Below are positions 21,277 through 29,590 of a stretch of DNA of 61,130 nucleotides, piece by piece; the first letter of the stretch is position 1; the number at the start of each line of letters is the position of its first letter. Below the pieces are notes generated by a model that searched no databases, was not told the DNA's origin, and saw only the letters and a program-made list of their open reading frames with translations. This stretch comes from Gallionella sp. (GTDB lineage: Bacteria; Pseudomonadota; Gammaproteobacteria; Burkholderiales; Gallionellaceae): NCBI GenBank assembly GCA_023229845.1, contig JALNYK010000020.1, forward strand, positions 1 through 61,130, written 5' to 3'. Made by a program: the position numbers and the translations under genes.

Positions 21277-21323
21277 AGTTGGGTAAATTCAGAATTGGGG
21301 CGAGGGAATATATTAGTTATATT

Positions 21324-21401
21324 TTATGCGAGCAGATCATCGCGTGGATTTATGGCGGCAGGACGCGATACTTCGCATTCGGTGAGCTGGTGATTCATCA
21401 T
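21324..21401 (-). CDS. possible 25-codon leader peptide
   Basis: MMNHQLTECEVSRPAAINPR and five more residues, starting at the end of leader A behind AAGGGGAATG, and ending 47 bp before the HD-HSP90 start. The start position matches that of small ORF MIACLSAF... in leaders D and E. It could be a true leader peptide or chance. Confidence 0.35.
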   Translation of the reverse strand: MMNHQLTECEVSRPAAINPRDDLLA

Positions 21402-21594
21402 TCCCCTTGGGCTGAACAGGTCGTGCAATGGCAGAGGCTTCCCGTCAAAGCGGGAACCCATCTTGCGCCAGACCTCCTGTTCCGGGGAATCTGCCGGTGG
21501 CCTCGCATCGTGCGTGCGGTGCGATGTGCTCTACGGCGGATTTGCAAGCGGGGTGAACTGTAGGGGAGGCGGTCGGGCGGTGTCAATGACGATT
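21398..21594 (-). promoter_or_regulatory. promoter-leader element, copy A
   Basis: On the minus strand TTGACA (21586-21581), 18 bp, TACAGT (21562-21557), then a conserved leader with CCGCACCGCACGCACG-type sequence, GGAACAGGAGGTCTGGCGCAAG (AGGAGG in a CCGG/CTGG hairpin loop) and a TTCCCG-CTTTGA-CGGGAA hairpin before an AAGGGG start site. It drives the HD-HSP90 gene. The rest of the 21277-21689 gap holds only this element, the small ORF and the next terminator. Confidence 0.8.
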
Positions 21595-21639
21595 TAAGTT
21601 ATGCCGCATCGGTTCGGCAATGCGCGGGCAGGGGGCGAT

Positions 21640-21669
21640 AAAAAAGGCGACCGGGTGGTCGCCTTTTTC
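21640..21669. terminator. terminator downstream of the DUF2442 gene
   Basis: AGGCGACC-GGGT-GGTCGCCT with A- and T-runs on both sides. Nearly identical to the hairpin at 18657-18685. Confidence 0.85.
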
Positions 21670-21689
21670 GTGTGAGTCGGTTCGGATGT

Positions 21690-21959
21690 TCAGGCGGCCA
21701 TCGGCAGCGGAAGCTGGAAGTGTCCCTGGACGATGCCGCTGACGGAGATGTCTTCGTCGAGTTCTTCCCAGCGCAGTGCGGTGCCGTTCGCGCGCAGGGT
21801 CACGCGTTGCAGTTGTTCTTCGCTGGCGTCGCGCAGCAGCCGGAAGCGCGAGGCAGGGAAGCCGATCTGGCGGCCGTCGGTGAGTTCGACGAACACGATG
21901 CGGCCCGACACCCAGACGCGGGTGGCGCAATGTTCCAGTTCAGTGATGGAAGAACTCAT
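21690..21959 (-). CDS. DUF2442 protein
   Basis: The 89-residue protein has the DUF2442 pattern: a VxVSGRIVFVELTDGRQIGFPASRF core (GR.I...L.DGR.I..P...F.RL) and WEELDEDISVSGI near the end. These small proteins are usually encoded beside DUF4160 and are suspected toxin-antitoxin partners; biochemical function is unknown. It overlaps by 20 bp the DUF4160 frame just upstream on the same strand, which confirms the pair. Confidence 0.85.
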   Translation of the reverse strand: MSSSITELEHCATRVWVSGRIVFVELTDGRQIGFPASRFRLLRDASEEQLQRVTLRANGTALRWEELDEDISVSGIVQGHFQLPLPMAA

Positions 21960-22173
21960 GCCATTTCTCCTTGAAGAAATCCTGATGCTCGAAGACCGCT
22001 GCTTCTATGCGGCGCAATTCGGTCGGGCCGATGTTGCGGCTGCGCGCCAGTCTTATCGGCTCCAGCCAGTATTTGCACTCGCCGTCTCCCGTATCCACAT
22101 GGATGTGCGGCGGTTCCGTTCCTTCGTCGGAATAGAAATGGAAGCGCCAATTCAGCAGACGTAGGACGGTAGG
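21940..22173 (-). CDS. DUF4160 protein lacking an ATG start
   Basis: Reading the minus strand from 22173 gives PTVLRLLNWRFHFYSDEGTE, then PPHIHVDTGDGECKYWLEPI, then ...LRRIEAAVFEHQDFFKEKWHEFFHH and a stop at 21942-21940. This is the DUF4160 fold (FYSxE...PPHIHV). Family members normally begin MPTV, but here the codon before CCT ACC GTC is AGA, no ATG/GTG/TTG lies between it and the in-frame TAG upstream, and the only near alternatives are CTG codons. It is either a start-codon mutant or uses CTG. It overlaps DUF2442. Confidence 0.7.
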   Translation of the reverse strand, partial: PTVLRLLNWRFHFYSDEGTEPPHIHVDTGDGECKYWLEPIRLARSRNIGPTELRRIEAAVFEHQDFFKEKWHEFFHH

Positions 22174-22376
22174 TCTATCCGGTGCGGTAGAGGCTGCGTG
22201 CGCTGGATTCTATACCAAAGCTCCATGGCGAATGCGGCTGCTCCGGGTGTCCGGGCTTCGGTTCGAAGCTCGTGTTTTGAACCGGTCTGGCGGTGATGAC
22301 GGTTTCAAAACGCAAGGCGGTGGGGTGGCTCAACTCGACTACAGCAGCAAGCAGCGGCATTCTCTGGAGTGCTCTA

Positions 22377-22402
22377 TGTTATATGGGGAAACGGCTATAA
22401 CA
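22377..22402 (+). promoter_or_regulatory. candidate HipB operator upstream of hipBA
   Basis: TGTTATA, 12 bp, TATAACA: a perfect 7-bp inverted repeat 77 bp before hipB. Autoregulatory sites of HipB-type antitoxins are palindromes in this position. The rest of 22174-22478 shows no gene. Confidence 0.5.
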
Positions 22403-22478
22403 GTGGTCGCCACAAAAATACTCATTGACCATAAACAAGCCGTGAAGTATCTTTGCGGCTCGTTTATGAGGTTTTAAT

Positions 22479-22817
22479 ATGGCAAAGCCGGTCTCTAGGG
22501 CGATATCGCGATACACGAATGACGCACTTGCGCTGTTGGGCATGATGATTCGTGTCGCCCGCATCGAGCGCAAGATGACCATCGCGGAACTGGCGACGCG
22601 CGCCAACATTTCTCAGGCTTTGTTGAAGCGGATAGAAGAGGGCGATCCCGGCTGTTCTATCGGTGCCGCATTCGAGGTGGCCGCCATCGTCGGTGTACCG
22701 CTTATGGCCGACGATCCCAAGGTGCTGGCCGTCAAACTAGCGCACTACCGCGAAAAGCTGGCCCTGTTGCCGAAGGCCGCGCGCAAATCGACACGGACGT
22801 TGAACGATGATTTCTGA
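22479..22817 (+). CDS. hipB: HipB-type antitoxin (Xre-family repressor)
   Basis: The 112-residue protein has an Xre helix-turn-helix (about 20-78: MMIRVARIERKMTIAELATR, NISQALLKRIEEGDPGCSI) and a basic tail. It should bind the toxin and repress the operon. It overlaps the hipA-like gene by 11 bp, as is standard for hipBA operons. Confidence 0.88.
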   Translation: MAKPVSRAISRYTNDALALLGMMIRVARIERKMTIAELATRANISQALLKRIEEGDPGCSIGAAFEVAAIVGVPLMADDPKVLAVKLAHYREKLALLPKAARKSTRTLNDDF

Positions 22818-24042
22818 CATGCGCTATCGGGAAGCCTATGTCTGGGTATGGTTGCCCGGCGAGGTTCAGCCTGTGGTGGCGGGTCGATTGGCGAAGGATG
22901 GCAACACGCTGGTGTTCAACTACGGCAAGAGCTATCTGGAACGCGCAAACAGCGTCCCGCTCTATGAGCCGGAGTTGCCATTGCAAAGCGGCTTGCTGCC
23001 TTTGCTGCAAGGCATGAGCATGCCCAGTTGCCTGCGCGATGCCGCACCCGATGCGTGGGGCCGGCGCGTGCTGATGTTCAAACGGGCGGGCGGCGCGCGC
23101 AATGAGGATCTGGACGAACTGAGCTGCCTGCTCGAATCCGGCTCGAACCGCATCGGTGCGCTGGATTTCCAGTTCTCGCCGACGGCATACCAGCCGCGCC
23201 TGAGCGAACCCGTCACGCTGGAGGAATTGCAGGAATCGACGGAGCGCATCGTCAACGGCCAACCGCTCAGCCCGGAGCTGGCCGCCGCGCTGCAACACGG
23301 CACCTCCATCGGCGGCGCGCGCCCCAAGGCGAATATCGAAACGGCGGATAAACAGTATGTCGCTAAATTCTCCCTGAGCACTGACCTCTACAACATTATC
23401 AAGGCCGAATTCGTCGCCATGCGGCTGGCGCATCTGGCCGGATTGAATGTCGCCCCGGTCGAACTGAAAACCGCGCTGAACAAGGATGTGCTTCTGGTCG
23501 AGCGTTTCGACCGCGTCGCTAGCGAAGCGGGATGGCAACGCAAGATGATGGTGTCGGCCCTCACCCTGCTGGAGCTCGACGAGATGTTCGCGCGCTACGC
23601 CAGCTATGAAGACCTCGCAGAGATCATCCGTCACCGTTTCCTGCGCCCGGACGAGACGCTGCGCGAACTGTTCGGTCGCATCGTATTCAATATCCTCTGC
23701 GGTAACACGGACGATCATGCGCGCAACCATGCGGCGTTCTGGGACGGCAGCCACCTTGCGCTGACACCCGCCTACGACCTCTGCCCGCAAAGCCGCGCCG
23801 GAAACGAAGCTTCGCAAGCTATGAAGATTCACGGCGACAACAATATGGCGCAACTGAAAGTATGTCTGGCTTCAGCCCCCGGTTTCATGCTGAGCGCCGG
23901 ACAGGCACAGGAAATCATCGATCATCAAATCACGCAAATCGAAACGAACTGGGAAGCTGTTTGCGATGAAGCCGGATTGACCCGGATGGAGAGGCAGGGG
24001 CTGTGGGGCCGGCAATTCATGAATCCTTACTCCTTCGAATGA
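22807..24042 (+). CDS. hipA: HipA-type serine/threonine kinase toxin
   Basis: HipA kinases phosphorylate a translation factor such as GltX and induce dormancy. The 411-residue protein has the Gly-rich Ser loop HGTSIGGARPKANIE, KFSLSTDLYNIIKAEFVAM, LLVERFDR, the catalytic GNTDDHARNHAAFWDG and the metal site LTPAYDLCPQ. All catalytic parts are present, so it is likely active. The start at 22807 overlaps hipB; a second ATG at 22819 is possible. Confidence 0.9.
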   Translation: MISDMRYREAYVWVWLPGEVQPVVAGRLAKDGNTLVFNYGKSYLERANSVPLYEPELPLQSGLLPLLQGMSMPSCLRDAAPDAWGRRVLMFKRAGGARNEDLDELSCLLESGSNRIGALDFQFSPTAYQPRLSEPVTLEELQESTERIVNGQPLSPELAAALQHGTSIGGARPKANIETADKQYVAKFSLSTDLYNIIKAEFVAMRLAHLAGLNVAPVELKTALNKDVLLVERFDRVASEAGWQRKMMVSALTLLELDEMFARYASYEDLAEIIRHRFLRPDETLRELFGRIVFNILCGNTDDHARNHAAFWDGSHLALTPAYDLCPQSRAGNEASQAMKIHGDNNMAQLKVCLASAPGFMLSAGQAQEIIDHQITQIETNWEAVCDEAGLTRMERQGLWGRQFMNPYSFE

Positions 24043-24085
24043 GCGCCTGTGGTCGAGATTTTTTGATTAGCCGCAATGTTGTTTT

Positions 24086-24170
24086 GTAGATCGGGTGGAG
24101 CGAAGCGATACCCAATATGGCGCGGCGAAACTCAACGGTGATGGGTATCGCGTTGCTCCACCCATCCTAC
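24086..24170. repeat. 85-bp palindromic repeat with GTAG/CTAC ends
   Basis: GTAGATCGGGTGGAGCGAAG at the left and a matching ...GTTGCTCCACCCATCCTAC at the right form a long imperfect hairpin (arms contain GATACCC / GGGTATC). It lies between hipA and yceH. Confidence 0.75.
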
Positions 24171-24256
24171 CGCCCCGCAGGTTGCGCTTCATCGAATTGA
24201 CGCACCGCACCACGCCTCCCATAATCGCCAGCCTTGTTATTTTCAGAGAGCCATCC

Positions 24257-24931
24257 ATGACCGCACTGCCTGTCCTCTCCCTGCTTGAAACCCGTGTGCT
24301 TGGCGTGCTTGCCGAGAAGCAGCGCACGGTGCCTGACTCTTATCCGTTGACGCTGAATTCGCTGGTGTCCGGCTGCAATCAGAAGAGCAGCCGCGATCCG
24401 GTGATGGAGGCGAGCGAGGCGGAGGTGCAGGCGGCGCTGGATGCGTTGCGGTCGTTGTCGTTGATCGTGGAGACCAGCGGCGGCAGGGCGATGCGCTACG
24501 GGCACAACATCGAGCGCGTGCTGCATATCCCGACACAGTCCACCGCGTTGCTGACGATGCTGATGCTGCGCGGCCCGCAGACGGCGGGTGAGCTGCGCAT
24601 CAACTGCGATCGGCTGCACAAGTTCGCCGACATCTCTTCGGTCGAGGGCTTTTTGACCGAACTGGCCGAGCGAGAGGCGGGCGCGCTGGTGATGGAACTG
24701 CCGCGCCAGCCGGGATCGCGCGAGAACCGCTGGGTGCATTTGCTTTCCGGCGTGCCGGTGATCGAGGAGCGCGCCTATGTCGCTGCGGCATTCGCGCCGC
24801 AGGGCGGCGACGTGACGGTGGGCGAGATCGCCGCGCTCAAGGCCAACGTCGCGCGGCTGGAAGCCGAGGTCGGCGATCTGCGCGCGCTGGTGGGCAAGCT
24901 GTGCGCCGAGCTGGGCGTTTCCGCGGAGTAA
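24257..24931 (+). CDS. YceH family protein (DUF480)
   Basis: The 224-residue protein has the two winged-helix halves of DUF480: LETRVLGVLAEKQRTVPDSY PLTLNSLVSGCNQKSSRDPV at the start and MLRGPQTAGELRINCDRLH in the middle, then a C-terminal coiled coil (KANVARLEAEVGDLRALVGK). Function is unknown; E. coli YceH is its homologue. The ATG at 24257 is chosen because upstream codons run through the palindromic repeat. Confidence 0.9.
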   Translation: MTALPVLSLLETRVLGVLAEKQRTVPDSYPLTLNSLVSGCNQKSSRDPVMEASEAEVQAALDALRSLSLIVETSGGRAMRYGHNIERVLHIPTQSTALLTMLMLRGPQTAGELRINCDRLHKFADISSVEGFLTELAEREAGALVMELPRQPGSRENRWVHLLSGVPVIEERAYVAAAFAPQGGDVTVGEIAALKANVARLEAEVGDLRALVGKLCAELGVSAE

Positions 24932-24934
24932 TCG

Positions 24935-25141
24935 ATGCCCGATTTTTCCATTCTGTTCGCTGCGCTGCTGTTCGGATCGGTGGGTTTGGCGGCCTTTGTT
25001 TACGGCAAGAAAAACGCCAGCTGGCGACCGATGGTCATCGGTGTGGCGTTGATGGTCTATCCCTATTTCATCGAGCAGACCTGGCTGCTGTATGGCCTTG
25101 GTGTTGCGCTGTGCGCGGCGCTGTTTTTCTGGCGGGAATGA
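24935..25141 (+). CDS. small two-helix membrane protein
   Basis: A 68-residue protein (MPDFSILFAALLFGSVGLAA...) with two hydrophobic helices separated by KKNASWRPM, and a Trp-rich end. It starts 3 bp after yceH, so it is probably cotranscribed. Widespread as an uncharacterised proteobacterial membrane protein; function unknown. Confidence 0.75.
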   Translation: MPDFSILFAALLFGSVGLAAFVYGKKNASWRPMVIGVALMVYPYFIEQTWLLYGLGVALCAALFFWRE

Positions 25142-25145
25142 GTCT

Positions 25146-25682
25146 ATGAAAATCATTCTGGTCCGTCACGGCGAGAGCGAAGGCAACGTCAGGCACGAGA
25201 TCAACGACGATCCGAAAAGAGTCGTGAACCTGACCGAGCGGGGCAGGGCGCAGGCCGAGACGGCGGCGGAGAAACTGCGCGACATCGAGTTCACCCACGC
25301 CTACGCCTCAGAATTTCCGCGTGCGCAGCAGACCGCCGCGATCCTGCTGCGCCACCATCGTCTTGAGTTGAACATCGACGCGCGGCTGAACGAGCGTATC
25401 TCCGGCATGGACGGGCTGCATGTGGATGTGTTCAACGACTATGTGCGCGACGATTACCTGCACACGAAACCGCCGCATGGCGAGTCGTTCGTCGAACAGA
25501 TGGAAAGGCTGCGCGGCTTCCTCGACGAGATCGCTGCGCGCCATCCGGACGGCGTGGCGCTGGCGGTGTCGCACGAGAACCCCATCGTTGCCGCGCTGGC
25601 GCTGACCGTCGCCGATCCGGCGCAGGTGATGCTGCGCAAACTGGAGAACTGCGAGGCGGTGGAGTTGCGCTGGTCGGTTTAA
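25146..25682 (+). CDS. histidine phosphatase (phosphoglycerate mutase-like)
   Basis: The 178-residue protein has the RHG motif LVRHGESEGN with the phospho-accepting His, LTERGRAQAE, the basic ASEFPRAQQTA, and the second His in LAVSHENPIVAALAL. It removes phosphate from an unknown substrate. It lies 4 bp after the small membrane gene, making yceH, the membrane gene and this one a likely operon. Its 3' third is duplicated directly downstream. Confidence 0.88.
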   Translation: MKIILVRHGESEGNVRHEINDDPKRVVNLTERGRAQAETAAEKLRDIEFTHAYASEFPRAQQTAAILLRHHRLELNIDARLNERISGMDGLHVDVFNDYVRDDYLHTKPPHGESFVEQMERLRGFLDEIAARHPDGVALAVSHENPIVAALALTVADPAQVMLRKLENCEAVELRWSV

Positions 25683-25693
25683 TCCATTGGGGC

Positions 25694-25739
25694 GTAGGTC
25701 GGGCTTCAGCCCGACATGTCGGGTTAAAACCCGGCCTAC
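25694..25739. repeat. REP-like palindrome pair, first copy
   Basis: GTAGGTCGGGCTTCAGCCCG...CGGGTTAAAACCCGGCCTAC: two hairpins between GTAG and CTAC feet. A second copy is inside unit 2 (25924-25968) and a longer-loop relative lies at 35302-35371. Confidence 0.8.
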
Positions 25740-25750
25740 CAAACTTCCGG

Positions 25751-25912
25751 CTCGACGACATCGCCGCGCGCCATCCGGACGGCGTGGTGCTCGCGGTGTC
25801 GCACGAGAATCCCATCGTCGCCGCGCTGGCGCTGACCGTCGTCGATCCGGCACAGGTGATGCTGCGCCGGTTGGAAAACTGCGAGGCGGTGGAGTTGCGC
25901 TGGCCGGTTTAA
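25751..25912 (+). pseudogene. duplicated C-terminal fragment of the histidine phosphatase
   Basis: The frame reads LDDIAARHPDGVVLAVSHEN ... ENCEAVELRWPV and a stop, the same 53 residues as the end of the intact gene with a few conservative changes. It has no start or catalytic N-terminus. The differences from unit 1 show the duplication is not very recent or has been under repair. Confidence 0.85.
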
Positions 25913-25923
25913 TCCATTGGGGC

Positions 25924-25968
25924 GTAGGTCGGGCTTCAGCCCGACATGTCGGGTTAAAACCCGACCTA
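25924..25968. repeat. REP-like palindrome pair, second copy
   Basis: Second copy inside the tandem duplication; ends CCTAGC instead of CCTACC. Confidence 0.8.
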
Positions 25969-26105
25969 GCAAACTTCCGGTTTGGCCGTACCTTGAAACT
26001 CGCCGCCAGCGGCTCGGCCTGGATTCAGCCGTCCCGCGCCGCATCTCCGCTATCTTCAGCCACAACACCAGCGAATGGCTCAAGATAACTTCAGCGAGGT
26101 AAGCC

Positions 26106-26122
26106 CCCGGCTTTGCCGGGGT
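26106..26122. terminator. hairpin downstream of the hybrid kinase gene
   Basis: CCCCGGC-TTT-GCCGGGG, a perfect stem 4 bp after the kinase stop on the minus strand. No T-run follows on either side, so its activity as a terminator is uncertain. Between 25981 and 26105 I see no supported gene. Confidence 0.45.
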
Positions 26123-26125
26123 AAT

Positions 26126-28903
26126 TCAGTATTGAATGTTCAGGCAGGCCGCGATCCTGACGTAATTGGCCGGTTTGTGCAGCACCGGCCAGGGGCTGTC
26201 TTCTACGCTGCGGATGAACTGCGAGGACGTTTCGCCGGTGAGGATGACGGCGCGTATCAGGGTGTGCTGGCGATGCTGCAGCGTTTCCAGAAACTGGAAC
26301 CCGGAAAGCTTGCCGCCTAACGAGTAATCGACGATGAAGTAGTCCGCATCGGCGATGTCGTCATGACTCAACGCCTCCTCCGCATTGATGAAGTGGCGGA
26401 CTTCGGCCCCAAGTCCTTGCAGCAGATTGACCATGCCGGTGGCGATCAGCACATCGTCTTCCACCACCACAAAGCGTTTGCCGCGCGCCCATAACTCGTC
26501 GGCGGCGTTGCTTGCCGAACTGTCGAGTGACCGTGCGGATGCCGGTTCGCTATTGAGCGGCAGGGTCAGTTCGAATACCGAACCGTGTCCGGGGCGGGAG
26601 CGGCAGACGATCTCGCCTTCCAGCAGCGACATCGCGCGCCGGCAGATGGACAGGCCCAGTCCCAATCCTCCCTCGTGGCTGTGTTGCGGATTGGCCACCT
26701 GATAGAACTCGTCGAAGATATGCGGCTGGTACACATCGGCAATGCCGATGCCGGTATCCCATATCTGCAGCAATACCTTGCCGCCGCGCGGGCGGGCGCT
26801 GATCAGGATGCCGCCGTGCGCGGTGAACTTGATCGCGTTGGAAACCAGATTCATCAGCACGGATTGCAGCAGGTCGATATCGGTGCGGACGATCAGCGGC
26901 TGGTTCTTAGGGAAAAAGAATTGCATGCGCAAGCCTTTGTCGCGCGCGGGTTCGGCGAAACTCTGTTCCAGCCGGTTGAACAGCTCCTCCAGATCGAACG
27001 AGGCGATATGCGGCTTGACCAGTCCGGAATCGAATCTGGAGATGTCCAGCAGATGTTCCAGCAGGCCGGAGAAATTGATCATCGACTGTTCCAGCTTCTC
27101 GATCAATTCGCTCTGGCGAGGGGTCGGCGAGGTGAGTTTCAGTGTATCCACAAACAGGTTGGCGGCGGCGACAGGCTGGCGCAGGTCGTGGCCGGCCGCG
27201 GCGAGGAAGCGGGTCTTGGCCAGCTCCTTCTCTTCGAGCCGTCGCATCGATTCGAGTAGCAGTTCCTCCGCCTTGACGCGTGCGCTGATGTTGTTTACCA
27301 GCCCCATCACCAGCTGTTCGCCATCGATGTTCAGCGCGGCAAGGCGCACCTCGACAGGGAAGGTGCTGCCGTCCCGGCGTTTGTGGGTCGAGGTGATGCT
27401 GATGGGCTTGCCCTGTTCGAGCCGGTTCCACACCCGGCGTTTGGCTTCGAGGTCGAAGTCGGGAACGATGTCTTGCAGACCCATCTGCAGCAGTTCTTCG
27501 CGGCTGTAGCCCAGCGCATCGCAGGCCTGCTGGTTGACCTCGACGAAGCGGCCGTCGAAATCGTGCACGATCAGCACCTCGGCGGCCTGCTGGATCAGTG
27601 CCTGATAGTGCGATTCGCTGCGCCGGGCGCGTTGCTGCGCTTCTTTTTGCGCGGTGATGTCGATGCACAGGCCGGTCATCCGGTCTGTGCCGGTATCGGA
27701 ATCATGGCTGATGTTGCCGATCGCCACGATCCATTTCGTTTCGCCATTCGGCAATATCATGCGGTACTCGTTGTATAGCGCAGTTCTGTCGCGTACCGCC
27801 ACACTGACCCGGTCCGATGCGGCTTGGCGATCCGCCGGGTGCAGCAGGTTCTGCCAAGTTTCAAGGGTTCCTTCCGATGTTTTTGGGTCCAGCCCGAACA
27901 GCAAAAACAGCTCGTCAGACCAAGTCAGTTTGTTGTTGGACAAATCCCAGTCCCATACCCCGGCCTTGGCTTCGCGCTGCGCCAGCGCCAGCAGTTCGTT
28001 CGCGCGTTGCAGGGACTGTTCGGTCTTGTTGCGCTCCGCCAGCACCGTGGCCACCATCAGCCCGGTCAGCAGCACCGTGAACATGTACAACCAGGCCAGA
28101 TACATGCCTTCGTTTTCCGGCATGACGCCGAAGGCGCCCATTCCCAGCGCGGTGCCGATGGTGGCGAGCAGCGCCAGCATCAGCACCGCGAGCGATGTGC
28201 CGGTCACGCCCAGCCGCAGCGCCGCCCACAACACCAGCGGCAACGGAATGAAGACTAACGGCAAGCTTTGACCGCCATAACTGGTAAAGAACGACAGCCA
28301 CGCGGTGACGCCCAGCAACAGCCCGCACAGCGCCGCCTCGATAGGCCGGCGCAGGATTTCGGCGTGGTTGGTGCGGGTGATGCTCAGCAACAGCGGACCC
28401 GCCAGCAGCACGCCCACCGTGTCGCCCAGCCACCAATGCAGCCAGGCGAGCGGCGCTCCGGCGGCGGGCACCGCTCCGTCCAGCCACATCAGGCTTACCG
28501 CAGTCGAGGCGGAAGCCAGCATGCCCAATGCTGCTCCGCCTATCAGCAGCATCAGATCGCGTTGCCGGGAAAAGGTGTGGTCGAACTGCCAGCGCTTGAG
28601 CAGCCATGCCGTGGCCAGCGGCCCGAGAGTGCTGCCGCCTGCCGTGGCGACGGTCAGCAGCGGGGAGAGCCCGAGGGAGAAATCGATCAGAAGTGCGCCC
28701 AGAAAAACGCCGGGCCAGCATGATATTCCCCAGCGCAGCAAGGCCGCGACCGAGATGCCGGCAGGCAGCCAAAGCAGGGCGATGTGGTTGTCCTGGATCG
28801 ACAACGCCATCCCCAGTTTGCCCGCGGCGAAGTAAGCCAGCGCCAGCAACAGCAGCTTGCCGGCCTGATGCCAGCGCGGTGCGGGGCCGAGTGTTGCGGT
28901 CAT
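26126..28903 (-). CDS. MASE1-PAS-PAS hybrid sensor histidine kinase
   Basis: The 925-residue protein starts with a polytopic MASE1-type membrane sensor (about 15-300), then two PAS domains (about 310-440 and 445-565; FDGRFVEVNQQACDALGY), a HisKA with the phospho-His in AAGHDLRQPVAAA, a HATPase with NLVSNAIKF, DTGIGI and GLGLGLSICR, and a C-terminal receiver (VVVEDDVLIATG, Asp in FIVDYSLGG, Lys in VLHKPA). A phosphorelay from membrane to receiver is expected; the output partner is not adjacent. ATG 28903 (MTATLGPAPRWHQ) is chosen; an in-frame start at 28957 lies in the leader B region. Promoter copy B lies upstream. Confidence 0.92.
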   Translation of the reverse strand: MTATLGPAPRWHQAGKLLLLALAYFAAGKLGMALSIQDNHIALLWLPAGISVAALLRWGISCWPGVFLGALLIDFSLGLSPLLTVATAGGSTLGPLATAWLLKRWQFDHTFSRQRDLMLLIGGAALGMLASASTAVSLMWLDGAVPAAGAPLAWLHWWLGDTVGVLLAGPLLLSITRTNHAEILRRPIEAALCGLLLGVTAWLSFFTSYGGQSLPLVFIPLPLVLWAALRLGVTGTSLAVLMLALLATIGTALGMGAFGVMPENEGMYLAWLYMFTVLLTGLMVATVLAERNKTEQSLQRANELLALAQREAKAGVWDWDLSNNKLTWSDELFLLFGLDPKTSEGTLETWQNLLHPADRQAASDRVSVAVRDRTALYNEYRMILPNGETKWIVAIGNISHDSDTGTDRMTGLCIDITAQKEAQQRARRSESHYQALIQQAAEVLIVHDFDGRFVEVNQQACDALGYSREELLQMGLQDIVPDFDLEAKRRVWNRLEQGKPISITSTHKRRDGSTFPVEVRLAALNIDGEQLVMGLVNNISARVKAEELLLESMRRLEEKELAKTRFLAAAGHDLRQPVAAANLFVDTLKLTSPTPRQSELIEKLEQSMINFSGLLEHLLDISRFDSGLVKPHIASFDLEELFNRLEQSFAEPARDKGLRMQFFFPKNQPLIVRTDIDLLQSVLMNLVSNAIKFTAHGGILISARPRGGKVLLQIWDTGIGIADVYQPHIFDEFYQVANPQHSHEGGLGLGLSICRRAMSLLEGEIVCRSRPGHGSVFELTLPLNSEPASARSLDSSASNAADELWARGKRFVVVEDDVLIATGMVNLLQGLGAEVRHFINAEEALSHDDIADADYFIVDYSLGGKLSGFQFLETLQHRQHTLIRAVILTGETSSQFIRSVEDSPWPVLHKPANYVRIAACLNIQY

Positions 28904-29049
28904 CGGCTCAGGCCTGAGGACGGGGGCGGACAAGTGATTTGCGGATGGGCGAAACAAACAACAGGAGAGGCTCGCGGTGCATGTGACTTTCCTTTGTATG
29001 GAAGCGGTTTGCGGCTGACTGGTTCTGCTATCGATTTACAACTGCACTC

Positions 29050-29142
29050 GAAAAGGCCGCGCCGTCGGAAGGCTCGCCATGCGGGGGAAGTGCAGGTCAG
29101 GCGCACTCTATGGGATGTTCACCGGAACTGTCAACGATGTCG
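29050..29142 (-). promoter_or_regulatory. promoter-leader element, copy B (promoter part only)
   Basis: TTGACA (29134-29129), 18 bp, TAGAGT (29110-29105), followed by GCGCC...TGCACTTCCCCCGCA, which matches copy C; after about 55 bp the similarity ends. It lies about 200 bp upstream of the hybrid kinase. The gap 28904-29250 contains no gene that I can support. Confidence 0.65.
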
Positions 29143-29250
29143 GCGGCGCTTCATGCTGATGGCCGGGCGCGCGCGGCGACATTGCGCGTGCGTGACTTGC
29201 ATGGTCTATCCGCCAAGCACGATAAAACCTGCGCCAGATGGCCGGTCGGT

Positions 29251-29514
29251 TCAAGGCTTACGGAACAAGTCGTCGAGCGGATTTTTGCCGGCAGGTGCGT
29301 GCGCGGAGACGCGTTTCGCCGCGAACTCCTCCTCGATGTTGTCGCGATAAAAACTCCAGGTCGCGCCCGAGTTGCTGAGCCTGCGCCAGGTGTCCTCGCC
29401 GACGCCGCCGTATTGCAGCATCGCACCGTCGTCGAGCTGCACCTGCAACACGCGTGCGCGCGCATCGTAGCCGATGGCGCGCAGCTTGCCGGAGTTGATT
29501 TTCTTCATTTCCAT
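29251..29514 (-). CDS. KTSC domain protein
   Basis: The 87-residue protein carries a KTSC domain: INSGKLRAIGYDARARVLQV, then YGGVGEDTWRRL and ATWSFYRDNIEEEF. KTSC domains are found alone or fused to RNA-modifying or lysyl-tRNA-synthetase-like proteins; the function is unknown. The ATG at 29514 (or 29508) begins the domain; a longer frame runs back through a REP element at 29591. Confidence 0.85.
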   Translation of the reverse strand: MEMKKINSGKLRAIGYDARARVLQVQLDDGAMLQYGGVGEDTWRRLSNSGATWSFYRDNIEEEFAAKRVSAHAPAGKNPLDDLFRKP

Positions 29515-29590
29515 GGTGGCGCTCCAAGCGTGATCGGTATTGTCCGATTCTATGAAAAATATCGGCCTTTGGGGTATCTCGTATGCCCCT

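Larger units (their letters stand above)
25521..25980 (+). repeat. 230-bp tandem duplication
   Basis: Unit 1 is 25521-25750 and unit 2 is 25751-25980, head to tail, with only scattered differences. Each unit contains the last 54 codons of the histidine phosphatase, its stop, and one GTAGGTCGGGCTTCAGCCCG REP-like palindrome. Confidence 0.93.

Noticed and set aside
21956..22150. 64-codon frame MALPFLFRRRNGTAAH... upstream of DUF2442
   Set aside because: Wrong frame; the adjacent frame encodes the clear DUF4160 sequence.
25694..25968. REP palindromes as a CRISPR array
   Set aside because: Two units only, palindromic, with coding sequence as the spacer, and no cas genes.
25917..26102. Short plus-strand frame after the tandem duplication
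   Set aside because: Starts inside a REP palindrome and has no recognisable motif or ribosome-binding site.
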